Shown here one piece after another: positions 22,212 through 32,073 of a DNA stretch of 64,000 bases. Made by a program: the position numbers and the translations under genes. Under the pieces are notes generated by a model. The model made no database searches. It saw nothing but the letters and a program-made list of their open reading frames with translations, and was not told the DNA's origin. Location of the stretch: the NCBI GenBank assembly GCA_026182355.1, contig JAPFBL010000600.1, positions 62,001 to 126,000 on the forward strand, given 5' to 3'. This DNA is from Hermatobates lingyangjiaoensis. Lineage: Eukaryota > Arthropoda > Insecta > Hemiptera > Hermatobatidae. The first letter of the stretch is position 1. Every line of letters begins with the position of its first letter.

Positions 22212-22245
22212 TCTCTAATTTTCGGTTTGAACCGTCTTCAGGAGA
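22212..22245 (-). ncRNA. hammerhead ribozyme motif, family C, left arm
   Basis: Minus strand: stem I TCTC/GAGA, CTGAAGA (22241-22235), C, stem II GGTT/AACC, GAAA (22223-22220), stem III AATT, A at the cleavage site. All core positions fit. Confidence 0.7.
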
Positions 22246-22295
22246 GGGGTCTCCAAACTTCTCTGAACCAGTGTGCTTGGTTTCTCTCTCTTATC

Positions 22296-22329
22296 TCTCC
22301 TGAAGACGGTTTTAACCGAAAATTAGAGA
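22296..22329 (+). ncRNA. hammerhead ribozyme motif, family C, right arm
   Basis: CTGAAGA at 22300-22306 and GAAA at 22318-22321, stem II GGTT/AACC, stem III AATT, stem I TCTC/GAGA. GTAAGT follows at 22332-22337. Confidence 0.7.
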
Positions 22330-22389
22330 CTGTAAGTGTGTTCTTTTGATTTCTCTATCTTTCTTTATCTATACTGAACTATATATATC

Positions 22390-22544
22390 AGCTTAAAAAC
22401 GAAGAAAAGCAACACACAGAGAAAGAGACACACTTACAAACTCAAATTTTCTGATGATCCGTCTTCAGGAGACGGATCATCAGAAAATTTGAGTTTGTAA
22501 GTGTGTCTCTTTCTCTGTGTGTTGCTTTTCTTCGTTTTTGAGCT
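22390..22544. mobile_element. 155-base near-perfect hairpin of PLE family B
   Basis: The two halves are inverted copies meeting within the ribozyme core near 22467: the left half holds the whole core on the minus strand, the right half starts within it and lacks CTGA. The outer ends AGCT(T/C)AAAAACGAAG abut (TA) on the left. This is the most compact foldback in the window. It may have formed by self-primed synthesis, which I only infer. Confidence 0.7.
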
Positions 22545-22611
22545 GATTTGTGTCCAGTTTGGATCGTCAACGTAGAATGCATTACACTGGGTGCAGTCCA
22601 AACGGTAAACG

Positions 22612-22648
<37 letters not shown>

Positions 22649-22959
22649 CTATTACTATAAAATGACGAGTGAAATTAATTTTATTTCTCTGTTTTTGACT
22701 GATGTAATATCCAATGTTAAAAGAGGGGATTTCCAAATCGGCATCTGATCCTGAATATCGCTGAAACAGTGTTTCGATACAAAGGTCTTTCAACATTCTC
22801 TGCCTTTCAAGACAGTTAATAATATTTTTACAAAAATATAAAATATTTTTTATTAATAATAAATTAAAAAAAATTACCATAAACTGAACTAACTAAATAC
22901 CAAATATATATATATATATATATATATTCACTTAATTAAACAAAACACGATCCAAACTG

Positions 22960-23195
22960 GACCCAATAAGAGTTCAAAATTCAAGAAGAGTAACACACAG
23001 AGTAAGGAAACACACTTACAGACTCAAATTTTCGGGTAACCCGTCTTCAGGAGAAAAGAGAAAAGGAGACAAAGCACGTTGTAGACGCAACGGCAAGTAA
23101 CCCAAGTAACGGCAAGTTACTTGCCGTTGCGTCTACAACGTGCTTGGTCTCCCTTTCTCTTTTCTCCTCAAGATGGATTACCCGAAAATTTTTTG
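22960..23195. mobile_element. PLE family B variant inverted pair
   Basis: The left unit on the minus strand has CTGAAGA (23050-23044), stem II GGGT/ACCC and GAAA (23033-23030). The right unit on the plus strand has CTCAAGA (23167-23173), in which the invariant G5 is lost, and GAAA (23184-23187). The centre is a GC-rich palindrome near 23107. Right of it the minus strand reads FYRTCIKEGLLPKYTKNF, which resembles the N-terminal region of PLE proteins. Confidence 0.65.
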
Positions 23196-23317
23196 TGTAT
23201 TTGGGGAGCAATCCTTCTTTTATACATGTTCTGTAGAACGGCCTTTGTACTGTGGGATGAAGGAATTTCATTATCCATTTTTTGTGTTGAATTTTGTATT
23301 GTATTGAAATGTATATA

Positions 23318-23505
23318 GGTAATTTTCAATGGAGCTGGAGATGGCTCCCGCCCAAAGTCAAATACCGACTCCAGAACTGGAGCAGGAGCCATTGTCTTTA
23401 AAATGATTAGCTCTGGAGCTGATGTGATTTTAGGCTAGCTGGCCAACACTGGTCAGAGGCAAGGCTGCCAACATGTTTTTGACAATAGTACCACATTTAA
23501 TTCAA
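23318..23505. repeat. dispersed ~190-bp repeat, copy 1
   Basis: Contains GAGCTGGAGATGGCTCCCGC and GAGCTGATGTGATTTTAGGC. It recurs in the same orientation at 24151-24335, so the two copies bracket the exon at 23841-23738. Its ends are not clear inverted repeats; SINE or MITE origin is undecided. Confidence 0.7.
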
Positions 23506-23575
23506 GTTTTCTCACCTTTGTTTTAAATCTTTCTGGTACTAAATACACTAGTTCTTCAAATGCTTTATTATTTAT

Positions 23576-23614
23576 AACTGACATGTTTCGGTCTCCTTGA
23601 CCATCTTCAGAGTT
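23576..23614 (-). ncRNA. hammerhead ribozyme motif in a PLE remnant
   Basis: Minus strand: stem I AACT/AGTT, CTGAAGA (23610-23604), T, stem II GGTC/GACC, GAAA (23589-23586), stem III ACATGT, C at the cleavage site. A complete motif. Downstream the minus strand reads NKAFEELVYLVPERFKTKVR, the short pattern seen after two other hammerheads. Confidence 0.8.
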
Positions 23615-23737
23615 AATCATATTTATAAAAAAAAAAGAATGTATATATTAAATGTATATTATCATATTAAGAAATTTACAGGTATAGTGTATATAGTGGT
23701 AGTTATTAGGAATATGACATTAAATATGTCCAAATAC

Positions 23738-23841
23738 CTTGTGGAGCATTTGAAGGGAAAAATGACATTGTTGGAATCTGTTGTGGTCTTTGAGAAGGGC
23801 CTGTTGGCATCCTAACAGAAGCAGTGTTGCGCTGAGGCGAC
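23738..23841 (-). CDS. 104-base exon of the minus-strand gene
   Basis: Acceptor TTTTTTTGTTTCAG (CAG at 23844-23842) and donor AAG|GTATTT. One base completes a Gly codon split with the previous exon, then the frame reads SPQRNTASVRMPTGPSQRPQ and continues with TMSFFPSNAPQ, ending with one base of a Glu codon. Phases agree on both sides (24594-24527 upstream, 21848-21799 downstream). Pro/Gln/Ser-rich and probably disordered. No domain recognised. Confidence 0.75.
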
Positions 23842-24150
23842 CTGAAACAAAAAAAAACCCCCCAAAATATTAGAATTAAAACATCTTTTCTTGGTTCATA
23901 AATGATTTCAGTTCATTTTTTTTTCATATCTGCTATTATAACATTTTTTAATGTCTCCCCTAGACCACTGGTTCTTCAATCACTACTATTTAGTGAACCA
24001 ACTTTCCATCACAGCAATCCGCCATTGACAAATTTGATTTTAAACAATGCAGTTTTTATTACACAAGTAAAAATCTTATTGTATACAATATTTTAAAATA
24101 TACAATTTATACGCTTTTTTTTTGTATATAAATATAATTTTGTATTATTT

Positions 24151-24335
24151 ATATAATTTTCAATGGAGCTGGAGATGGCTCCCGCCCAAAGTCAAATACC
24201 GACTCCGGAGCTGGAGCAGGAGCCATTATCTTTTAAATGATTGGCTCCGGAGCTGATGTGATTTTAGGCTAGCTGATCAACACTGATCAGAGGCAGGGCT
24301 GCCAGAATGTTTTTGTCAATAGTACCAACTGTTAT
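24151..24335. repeat. dispersed ~190-bp repeat, copy 2
   Basis: Second copy of the repeat at 23318-23505, about 95% alike by eye. Just downstream, 24378-24444 forms an imperfect hairpin (GCACTTGTGAAACTACGG against its complement). Confidence 0.7.
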
Positions 24336-24526
24336 AGTGAAAAGGTACCAAATCCTTTTTGTGAGAAAGGGACACCAATCGCACTTGTGAAACTACGGTT
24401 GGAGAGACTTACATGGGTCTCCAACCATCGCTTCACAAGTGCCGTGGGGCTTGTGTTGGGTAGAGTGTTTACGTGTTTTAAGTCGTTCTGGATAAGTAAA
24501 GTCGTAATATATATTAGTTATAGTAC

Positions 24527-24594
24527 CCTGTCTTCTGTTGTGCTTGAGTCTGCTCAATGAGGTCTATTGTCTTGCACGCTGCTCTAGCACTTGC
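24527..24594 (-). CDS. 68-base exon of the minus-strand gene
   Basis: Acceptor GATTGTTTCAG (CAG at 24597-24595) and donor GG|GTACTA. Only one frame is open: ASARAACKTIDLIEQTQAQQ then KT and two bases of a Gly codon that the next exon completes. The segment could form a short helix. Its upstream intron carries the inverted-repeat composite at 24632-28484, whose left arm ends only about 40 bases from this acceptor. Confidence 0.7.
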
Positions 24595-24761
24595 CTGAAA
24601 CAATCATCAGTTATCAATCAGGAAATCATCAGTTTAAAATGACATGTCTTTTGAAGAAGTTCCAAAAAAAAAGAGAGGAAAAAAACCAATCTGGTATAGA
24701 TGACGCATGGTATTAACCATTATATATGATTATCAAACCACAATATGAAATGGGAAAACAA

Positions 24762-24804
24762 GACTAAAATCTTTCAACCGTAACAAGCGGTCTTCGTCAG
24801 AGTC
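24762..24804 (-). ncRNA. hammerhead ribozyme motif, family D
   Basis: Minus strand CTGACGA (24800-24794), stem II ACCG/CGGT, GAAA (24775-24772), stem I GACT/AGTC. One substitution in stem III (AGATTT for AGATCT) weakens it. Confidence 0.65.
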
Positions 24805-24854
24805 AAAAACCCAACTGATTTGAACTCAGTTGAACCCAACTCAATTGGGCTTTT

Positions 24855-24897
24855 GACTCTGACGAAGACCGCTTGTTGCGTTTGAAAGATCTTAGTC
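24855..24897 (+). ncRNA. hammerhead ribozyme motif, family D
   Basis: CTGACGA at 24859-24865, GAAA at 24884-24887, stem I GACT/AGTC and stem III AGATCT intact; stem II carries one substitution (TGCGTTT for TACGGTT). Confidence 0.65.
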
Positions 24898-25273
24898 TTG
24901 TTTACCCATTTCATATTGTGGTTTGATCATTGATTGTTGTCTCACGTGTTTATGTGAAATCTTTTTATCAATATTTATATATATATATATTTATTTTTGC
25001 TTTCATTTCTGATTTGAATCTTGAAAAACTTCGTAGTAATCTTCTCCTAAATTCTTCCAGAATTCAGCCCATCTTTCAATTATAGTTCCTTTAATTCTTT
25101 CGGGCAACTTTAACTTCTCCGACTTTACTTTTTATATTAATAATTCTATCCGTAATTAACTCCCGGTACCACTGATTCTAATGCATATACAGCACATGTT
25201 TAGACTTTGTTTTACGTATAAAAGGAAATTATGTACTGTCTATTATTTATAAAAGGGAAAGTCTAAACATGTG

Positions 25274-25275
<2 letters not shown>

Positions 25276-25320
<45 letters not shown>
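25276..25320. repeat. (TA)n microsatellite
   Basis: About 22 TA units directly between the left inverted-repeat arm and the 5'-truncated PLE fragment at 25338. Confidence 0.95.
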
Positions 25321-25324
<4 letters not shown>

Positions 25325-25337
25325 TAAATATATATAT

Positions 25338-25613
25338 AAATGCACCCAGTGTGATGCATTCTACGTTGGTATGGCCTCTACGCAGCTCAACTTACGTATG
25401 AATGGTCACAGGGCTTCCGTTGGTCAACGCAAAAACCTTCCTATTGCTATCCACTCTAATTCCCATGGACTGGATTTTAATCACTGCTTCAGGGTCCAAG
25501 TCCTTAATCATATCCCTGTTCAGTCTTCTCGGGTTACTTTAAGAGCTTCAGAGGAGGCAATTATCTGTCTTCTCAAAGCTCGCTCTCCTCCTGGCCTTAA
25601 CTTGTACCGTTAA
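25338..25613 (+). CDS. PLE GIY-YIG endonuclease domain (5'-truncated)
   Basis: The frame opens straight out of a (TA)n tract and encodes the PLE endonuclease core: CTQCDAFYVGMASTQLNLRM, NGHRASVGQ, then FRVQVLNHI and ASEEAIICLLKARSP, ending at a stop near 25613. It is closely related to the 9818-10324 fragment and complete from the YIG turn to the C-terminus. The GIY strand and everything before it is gone. A T-rich 3' UTR leads to the ribozyme-like unit at 25915. No frameshift is seen, suggesting a fairly young insertion. Confidence 0.8.
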   Translation, partial: KCTQCDAFYVGMASTQLNLRMNGHRASVGQRKNLPIAIHSNSHGLDFNHCFRVQVLNHIPVQSSRVTLRASEEAIICLLKARSPPGLNLYR

Positions 25614-25914
25614 TTTAAGTATTTATTTATTTATTTATTTATTTATTTATTTTTTTTTTAAGAATTTATTTATTTATTATTTTTTAATTTTAATTTTTAT
25701 TTTTTATTTATTTTTATTTTTTAATTTTTTAATTGTTTATTGCTTCATTTACTAGTCTTCTCCTTCTGTTATTTTTATTTGCTTTTATTTGTTCTTTTTA
25801 GTTATTATTCTCTCTGTAGTTAGTAGCTTACCTAGGGCGGCAGGCAGAGTGCGCGCGTGTTCGTTGAATTTGGCCTACCACTCAGTTAGCTTCAGCTACT
25901 CAAAGGGACTACTT

Positions 25915-25947
25915 CTACCCGATGACGACGACTGTCGAAATATCGTT
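25915..25947 (+). ncRNA. hammerhead-like motif at the 3' end of a PLE copy
   Basis: CCGATGA (25919-25925; T4 changed to C as in family A'), stem II GAC/GTC, GAAA (25937-25940), stem III ATAT. GTGAGT follows at 25948-25953. Stem I is short. Confidence 0.5.
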
Positions 25948-26113
25948 GTGAGTCTTTTGTGTGTGTCTTTTATTTGTGTTTTCTCTTTCCTGTGTGAACT
26001 ATATATATATATATATTTATTTATTTACTCTTCTTTATATAATCTAGGAGGTGTCAGAGCTTATTTTTCTTCATTCTGATTCTTCCTACGACATTTTGTC
26101 TCATATACATATC

Positions 26114-27412
26114 TTAGGTGTTGCTGGTCTGAATACTGGGCGGTGACTGAGTGTCGGCTTGGCGAGTAGCTGGTGGTTGGTCACCTAGTAGCTGCAGTGT
26201 GCGTGAAACCCCCGTGTGTTGACGATTAATTAATGGGTTGTGCTTCATGATTTTCATGGCATCATATATTTGCAGTCTGGCTGGATCATCTTTCTTTAAA
26301 ATGATGGTGTTTTGAACAAGGTCCTGGCGGGTGAGTTTTCTTCCATGTTCCTCGGAGGTGTGTCTAGCGATGGCTCCTGCTTGCAAGTGCATTGTCAGTC
26401 GTCGTGAGAGTGTGGTCGATGTCATACCGATATATTTTGAATTGTCTAGGAGCTCACAATCTCCGATATTGCAGTTATATTCGTATATGACATTGGCCTT
26501 TTGTATCTCCGGGATGACTGCATCTGGGCTATTTTTCATTATCAAGTTAGCGGTGGTTCTACTTTTATAATAAATATGGACTTGAAGACGTTCATTTTCG
26601 TTATTACATTTAACATTCCTGCGGATAATTTGTTTCAACACTCTCTCGTCTTCTTTATACGCCTCTGTGTATTGATTCTTATAGTACACCTTATGGACTG
26701 TGCTACTTCTCTCGATTGTTTGATTAGCATTGTTGGGCCGGGTTTTGAGGTAGGCGTTAACTACTTTATCAAAAGAGGTGTTGCTATAGCCGTTATTGAT
26801 AAATGTTTGCCTTAGTTGAGAGATTCTTTAATGAAACAACTGCCATGATGAAGAGGTCTTGTATGTCCTATGTACTAGAGCATGAATTGTTCCTATTTTG
26901 TAGCGTTCGGGGCACTCACTTTTTTCGTTAATATATATTCCTTGGTCCGTTGGCTTTTGATATACAGATGTGATATAACTTGATTTACGGCCATCGATGT
27001 GCACGTCCAGGAAGTTGATTTGACCTTCTTCACCTTCCTCATGAGTGAAGTTCAGTCCAGACAATTTTTGGAATGCAATTTTTAGTGCCAGCAGCTCTTC
27101 TGTAGAATTAATGACAACCAAGCAGTCGTCTACATAGCGGCAATACAACGTGGGTTTATTTATTTGTAGTACCTGGTTTTCAGTATAGCACATAAAGAAG
27201 TTTGCAAACGTTACTCCCAGAGGTGAGCCCATTGCAACACCGTCTACTTGGTAATATAAGCTTCCATCAATGTGGCGAAATGGTGATTTTGTGGTGCATG
27301 CTCGTAGCAATTTCTTCATAGTGCCTTCAGGAATGGGTGGTGAGGGCATCGTGTTTTGATGGTACATTGCATCACAGATGATGTCTATTGTGCGTTCTAC
27401 TGGGACATTATA
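26114..27412 (-). pseudogene. Penelope-like element reverse transcriptase plus endonuclease, one in-frame stop
   Basis: The minus strand holds the longest PLE coding stretch here. It opens at a TA-rich truncation near 27412 (VPVERTIDIICDAMYHQNTM), then the reverse transcriptase palm: VDGVAMGSPLGVTFANFFMC, RYVDDCLVVI with the catalytic YVDD, and EEGEEGQINFLDVHIDGR. An in-frame TAA at 26830-26828 interrupts it, after which the same frame resumes (RISQLRQTFINNGYSNTSFD) through a linker to the GIY-YIG domain (VIYEYNCN, KYIGMTSTTLSRRLTMHL) and ends at 26114. Upstream reverse transcriptase motifs are missing. It differs clearly from the 25.3 kb copy beside it, so two PLE lineages converge here. Confidence 0.85.
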
Positions 27413-27432
27413 TAAATATAATAAATTTATAA

Positions 27433-27880
<448 letters not shown>

Positions 27881-27954
27881 ATAGCACATGTTTGGACTTT
27901 CCCTTTTATAAATAATAGACAGTACATAATTTCCTTTTATACGTAAAACAAAGT

Positions 27955-28116
27955 CGGGAGTTAATTACGGATAGAATTATTAAATTAAAAAGTAAAATCG
28001 GAGAAGTTAAGTTGCCCGAAAGATTTAAAGGAACTATAATTGAAAGATGGGCCGAATTCTGGAAGAATTTAGGAGAAGATTACTACGAAGTTTTTCAAGA
28101 TTCATATCAGAAATGA
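27955..28116 (+). other. short open frame of unknown origin in the right arm
   Basis: An open stretch of 54 codons (longer if read from a stop at about 27921, no ATG) reads RELITDRIIKLKSKIGEVKL, PERFKGTIIERWAEFWKN and LGEDYYEVFQDSYQK before TGA. It looks protein-like. The left arm has the same sequence with a one-base insertion that breaks the frame. It lies between a (TA)n and a family D PLE end and may be PLE N-terminal coding sequence. Confidence 0.4.
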
Positions 28117-28219
28117 AAGCAAAAATAAATATATATATATAAATATTGATAAAAAGATTTCACATAAACACGTGAAACAACAATAAATGATCAAACCACA
28201 ATATGAAATGGGTAAACAA

Positions 28220-28262
28220 GACTAAGATCTTTCAACCGCAACAAGCGGTCTTCGTCAGAGTC
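28220..28262 (-). ncRNA. hammerhead ribozyme motif, family D
   Basis: Minus strand CTGACGA (28258-28252), GAAA (28233-28230), stem I GACT/AGTC, stem III AGATCT; stem II matches the 24.86 kb copy, its inverted partner. Confidence 0.65.
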
Positions 28263-28312
28263 AAAAGCCCAATTGAGTTGGTTTCAACTGAGTTCAACTC
28301 AGTTGGGTTTTT

Positions 28313-28355
28313 GACTCTGACGAAGACCACTTGTTACGGTTGAAAAATCTTAGTC
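28313..28355 (+). ncRNA. hammerhead ribozyme motif, family D
   Basis: CTGACGA at 28317-28323, stem II ACCA/CGGT, GAAA at 28342-28345, stem I GACT/AGTC; stem III reads AAATCT with one mismatch. Confidence 0.6.
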
Positions 28356-28595
28356 TTGTTTTCCCATTTCATATTGTGGTTTGATAATCATATATAAAGG
28401 TTAAGACCATGCGTCATCTATACCAGATTGGTTTTTTTCCTCTCTGTTTTTTTGGAACTTCTTCAAAAGACATGTCATTTTAAACAAACGATAAAAAAAC
28501 AGAAAAAAAGCATTTTGACTAAGTACTGACAACAGCTTTATCGTTGGAGACATCCCCAGTGACTCTCCAACCTTCTTCCATGATGATTGTACACC

Positions 28596-28646
28596 TGATC
28601 AAACCTTCCCTCAGTTCTTCGTGTTTGTACCTTGGTACTCCCAAAC
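28596..28646 (-). CDS. probable exon of the minus-strand gene, frame ambiguous
   Basis: A plausible acceptor (TTGGTTGGTTTCTAG) at 28648-28647 opens exon-like sequence. With one leading base it reads FGSTKVQTRRTEGRFDQ to a good donor (CAG|GTGTAC, exon end near 28596) and ends in phase 0, as the exon at 24594 requires. With two leading bases a longer frame is open (LGVPRYKHEELREGLIRCTI and IMEEGWRVTGD) to a TAG near 28520, which could be an alternative last exon. I prefer the first for phase, but both look coding-like. Confidence 0.45.
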
Positions 28647-28765
28647 CTAGAAACCAACCAAACTTCAACCCACATCACAACTAAAATAAAATAAAAAACT
28701 TCTTATATATTTTTGATATATAAAGCTTCTAATATATGGAGCCTGTGGATATATATACATATATA

Positions 28766-29675
28766 CGTGGTGTGTAAATAAAGTAGTGAGACTGATTTTA
28801 TTTTAAATTTTCTATTCAAATATAATTACAATGTGATATTGTCACCTTCAAAATAGTTCCCTTCGGAAGCCACACAGCGCTGGAGACGGTCCTTCCAATC
28901 ATTGTAGCATTGCTGGAACTCGGATTCTGGAATGGCCTTCAGCTGGTCGGTTACAACAGTTTGTATGTTTTGTAGTGTCCCGAAATGAGTTCCCTTGAGG
29001 TGATTTTTCAATCTCGGGAAGAGGAAAAAGTCACAAGGACTCAAGTCTGGTGAATAAGGAGGCTGAGGAGCAACAGGAATGTTTTTACTGGCCAAAAACT
29101 CGTTTGTTGAGATGGCAGTGTGACAGGGCGCGTTGTCGTGATGCAACACCCACTTGTCTTTGATGTTTGGCCGCACACGAAGGACTCTTTTTCGAAGTCT
29201 TTCAAGGACCTCAAATCTTTCTGACTGTCAAGCGTCGATCTGAACGCACAAGGTTCCGTACTCTGTTGACATTTTCATCGGTGTTTGCACTTGAAGGCCT
29301 TCTGCTTCGTGGTTCATCTTCAATCGACTCTCTTCCTTCTGAAAATTCCTTAAACCACCGAAAAACCTGTGCCCTTGATAAAACACGTTCTCCATAGGCC
29401 TCCTGAAGTTTTTCAAAAGTCCAAGTTGTCCAAGTCTGAAGCAAAATTTGATTGCACACCGCTGCTCAACTTTGAGGTCACTCATTTTTAAAACGCTCAA
29501 GAAAAAACCATTTCACGAAAACCAACGCTACGGACAAACAAATGACTGTGGCGAGTTCAGATTCATACTGGAGGCGCATCACACGTGCACCTGACGCTAC
29601 TCAAGGCCACGCGTCTCCAGCGTTGCCAGATCGAAAGCGACGTTGCCAGTCTCACGACTTTATTTACTCACCACG
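28766..29675 (-). mobile_element. internally deleted mariner element with TIRs and TA duplication
   Basis: The 29-base terminal repeats (CGTGGTGTGTAAATAAAGTA left; CGTGGTGAGTAAATAAAGTC inverted right) differ at two positions and are flanked by TA on both sides. On the minus strand the N-terminal half (FEKLQEAYGERVLSRAQVFR, SRRPSSANTDENV) joins directly, after RLTVRKI and a frameshift, to the C-terminal half (RPNIKDKWVLHHDNAPCHTA, YSPDLSPCDFFLFP). About 370 bases including the first catalytic Asp are gone: 910 bases against about 1280 for full-length mariners. It keeps both ends, so it could be moved by a transposase in trans. It lies in an intron of the minus-strand gene. Confidence 0.9.
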
Positions 29676-29970
29676 TACATATACACATATTATAATATAT
29701 ATCTATTATAATATGTATCCACTATAATATATATCTATAAGATATATATTATAATATGTGTATATGTATATATGTGTATATATATATGATGGTACTAAAA
29801 AACAGTGTTTCAATAATATGTCGCTTGGAACAGCACATGTAATGACAGTTAACGGTTGTTGAATGTAACTGAACCCAGCCTTCATTAAGTTCTTTTTTCA
29901 ATTTGTTTATGATGTTTCTAAAGTAGAAATGACAAATGTCCATTGTTTATTGTTTTTTTGTTAGTTTAGA

Positions 29971-30008
29971 GCCCTGAGGATGTCTTGAAATAAAGACGAA
30001 ACGTTGGC
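29971..30008 (+). ncRNA. hammerhead ribozyme motif in a PLE end
   Basis: Stem I GCC/GGC, CTGAGGA (29974-29980), T, stem II GTCTT/AAGAC (perfect), GAAA (29998-30001), stem III A-C-G-T and T at the cleavage site. One of the cleanest motifs here. It lies at the end of a ~230-base unit that starts in (TA)n near 29785. Confidence 0.8.
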
Positions 30009-30277
30009 AAAAAGGTGATTCCATATATTTACCCTGACCAAACTCCGAGAAAAAGAAAAAGTGTCGTTAATATTTTGTGGTCAAGAAAACAGTACCGTAA
30101 ATATATATATATATATAATAATCTAATCGAAATAAGAGTATTTTAAATTGCATTCTATAAAAAAGTGGATGATATATCGATTGGGCGATATACAAACCGT
30201 TTAGTTTACACAGGCTAATGAGCTCGCTGCAACAGTATCTGTGTCGGAAGCACTGGGGCAAAGTGTTCTGTGGAGAA

Positions 30278-30357
30278 CCTCCAGTTTGCGACGTCTCCGG
30301 TAGATAAGTCTTCAGTCTATTCAAGTCAAACACCATGTTGTTGTTCTTCTTGTTGAT
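30278..30357 (-). CDS. possible exon of the minus-strand gene
   Basis: A strong acceptor (CTGACTTTCTGTTGCAG, CAG at 30360-30358) opens a phase-0 frame INKKNNNMVFDLNRLKTYLP then ETSQTGG. The upstream exon at 40405-40340 ends in phase 0, so the start fits. The donor is unclear (GGAG|GTTCTC near 30278 is the best of several weak GTs) and the frame stays open beyond it. It may be a real exon, an alternative exon, or chance. Confidence 0.35.
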
Positions 30358-30439
30358 CTGCAACAGAAAGTCAGTTAGACTAGAAACAACAGTAGTCAAA
30401 TACCTATGCACTCGTATTATTATTACACTGGCCAACACA

Positions 30440-30765
30440 ACAAATTTTTATCATGGTGCCTAACATATTTTCATTGTTTTTACCTAACTTAAGGGCGCTG
30501 ATTTCAGAAAATTTTTCGTTTTTTCTCTATCAGATCTAGCATTTTTCCTATGGAATTATTATTGCTTAATATTATTATACATATTATTATTATTTAATAT
30601 TATATAATCTAATTCGGACCTTTTGACTTACAATAGACCAGGAGTCACACCTAGAGTATCCAGTGACATTGTACTATACATTGTCACTGTACAGATGAAG
30701 TGATATTAGGTAAATTTATGCTTAACTCAGAATAATTTAAACATACTAAGGTGGCAATCCTTGAG
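30440..30765. other. intronic spacer
   Basis: AT-rich sequence without exon-like or repeat structure, except for a short palindrome near 30655-30690 (GTGACATTGTACTATACATT and its partner). Confidence 0.4.
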
Positions 30766-30767
30766 GA

Positions 30768-31440
30768 AATTGCTTCTTATGCATATTGCTAGTGACACAC
30801 TAACGCGTCACGTTACACATACATATTTCTAGTGACACACTAACGTGTGGCGACATACCTGAATATTGCTAGTGACACACTAATATGTCACCACTCCCCT
30901 ACATATTGCTAGTGACACACTAACGTGTCGCTACACAGCTACATATTGCTAGTGGCACACTAACGTGCCATGACACACCTACATATTGCTAGTGAAACAC
31001 TAACGTGTCGCGATACACCTACATACTTAATGACACACTAGCGTGTCGCGATACACCTACATATTGCTAGTGACACACTAGTGTGTCACGACACAGCTAC
31101 ATATCGCTTGTGACACACTAACGTGTCACCACACACCTACAAATGACAAGTGACATACTAACTTGTCACGATACTTACACAATTCTAGTGACACACTAAC
31201 GTGTCACGACACAGCTACATATTGCTAGTTACACACTAACGTGTCGCTTCACAGCTACATATTGCTAGTGACCCACTAACGTGTCACGACACACATGCAT
31301 ATTTCTAGTGACACACTAACGTGTCACCGCACACCTAGATATTGCTAGTGACCCACTACGTGTCACGACACACATACATATTTCTAGTGACAAACTAACG
31401 TGCCGCGACACTCCTACACATTGCTACTGACACACTAGCA
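30768..31440. repeat. ~40-bp tandem repeat (GCTAGTGACACACTAACGTG)
   Basis: About 17 units of about 40 bases share TACATATTGCTAGTGACACA and CTAACGTGTCACGACACA. Each unit contains a small self-complementary element (GTGACACACTAACGTGTCAC), so transcripts would form serial short hairpins. Confidence 0.85.
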
Positions 31441-31444
31441 ATAG

Positions 31445-32042
31445 TGCTTACTGACACTGATTTTTGTTTATTCCTTCGGCCCACATAAATGATGGAAGTA
31501 TATAATGCATCCCTTACATTGAAAAGTTTGGAGACCCCTGGTTTAGATAAAGAAGAGGTCTTACAATTTTATTGAATTTTTATTATATTTAGTTGGCAAC
31601 TTTGGAAGAATAGCAAACTTTGAATTCAATCAAGCAACAAAACCTTGTGATCTGCAAAATATTGTGTGTTAATTTATTTAATTTACAATTACAAACAAAG
31701 AAAGCGGAATATATGTACAAAAGACAAACACAATTAACATTAAGTTATCCCCAGAAACAAAGTTACAAAGCAGTGCAGTTGAAAAACTATTATTTGCATG
31801 TCACTAAAAACCTCCATAACTTTTATTAAATTGTGGCAGATTTCACTTATCCGCTATTTCTTTATCAAAAACAAAAACAATATATTCAAAGGTGATGCGT
31901 TCATTACTTGTGCTATCTGTTATAGTGTAGTATTTATTCATATTGGACAAATTAAAAAAGTACGTTTCCACAAAAAAAAAATAAATTAAATTTTTAAACT
32001 AACAACATGTTTCAAACATTTAATGTTCTTTTTCCGGTTTAC

Positions 32043-32073
<31 letters not shown>

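Larger units (their letters stand above)
22120..22388. mobile_element. PLE family C inverted pair
   Basis: Two family C units face outward from a centre near 22268, with full cores on both strands. The unit's outer ends are CTATATTGAACT-like sequence next to (TA)n. A sister copy lies at 51270-51545. Confidence 0.75.
24632..25281. repeat. left arm of a ~600-base inverted repeat
   Basis: This arm is the inverted copy of 27888-28484. Both contain a family D PLE pair and a short open frame. The left arm has about 40 extra bases near 25166-25208 and a duplicated GCACATGTTTAGACTTT. Confidence 0.8.
27888..28484. repeat. right arm of the ~600-base inverted repeat
   Basis: Inverted copy of 24632-25281, ending at CATGTCATTTTAAAC on the outer side. 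The arms enclose about 2.6 kb with two PLE coding fragments and the H3 piece. Confidence 0.8.

Noticed and set aside
30768..31440. CRISPR-like array
   Set aside because: Units are adjacent without unique spacers, and the genome is animal. The same holds for the other short-unit arrays.
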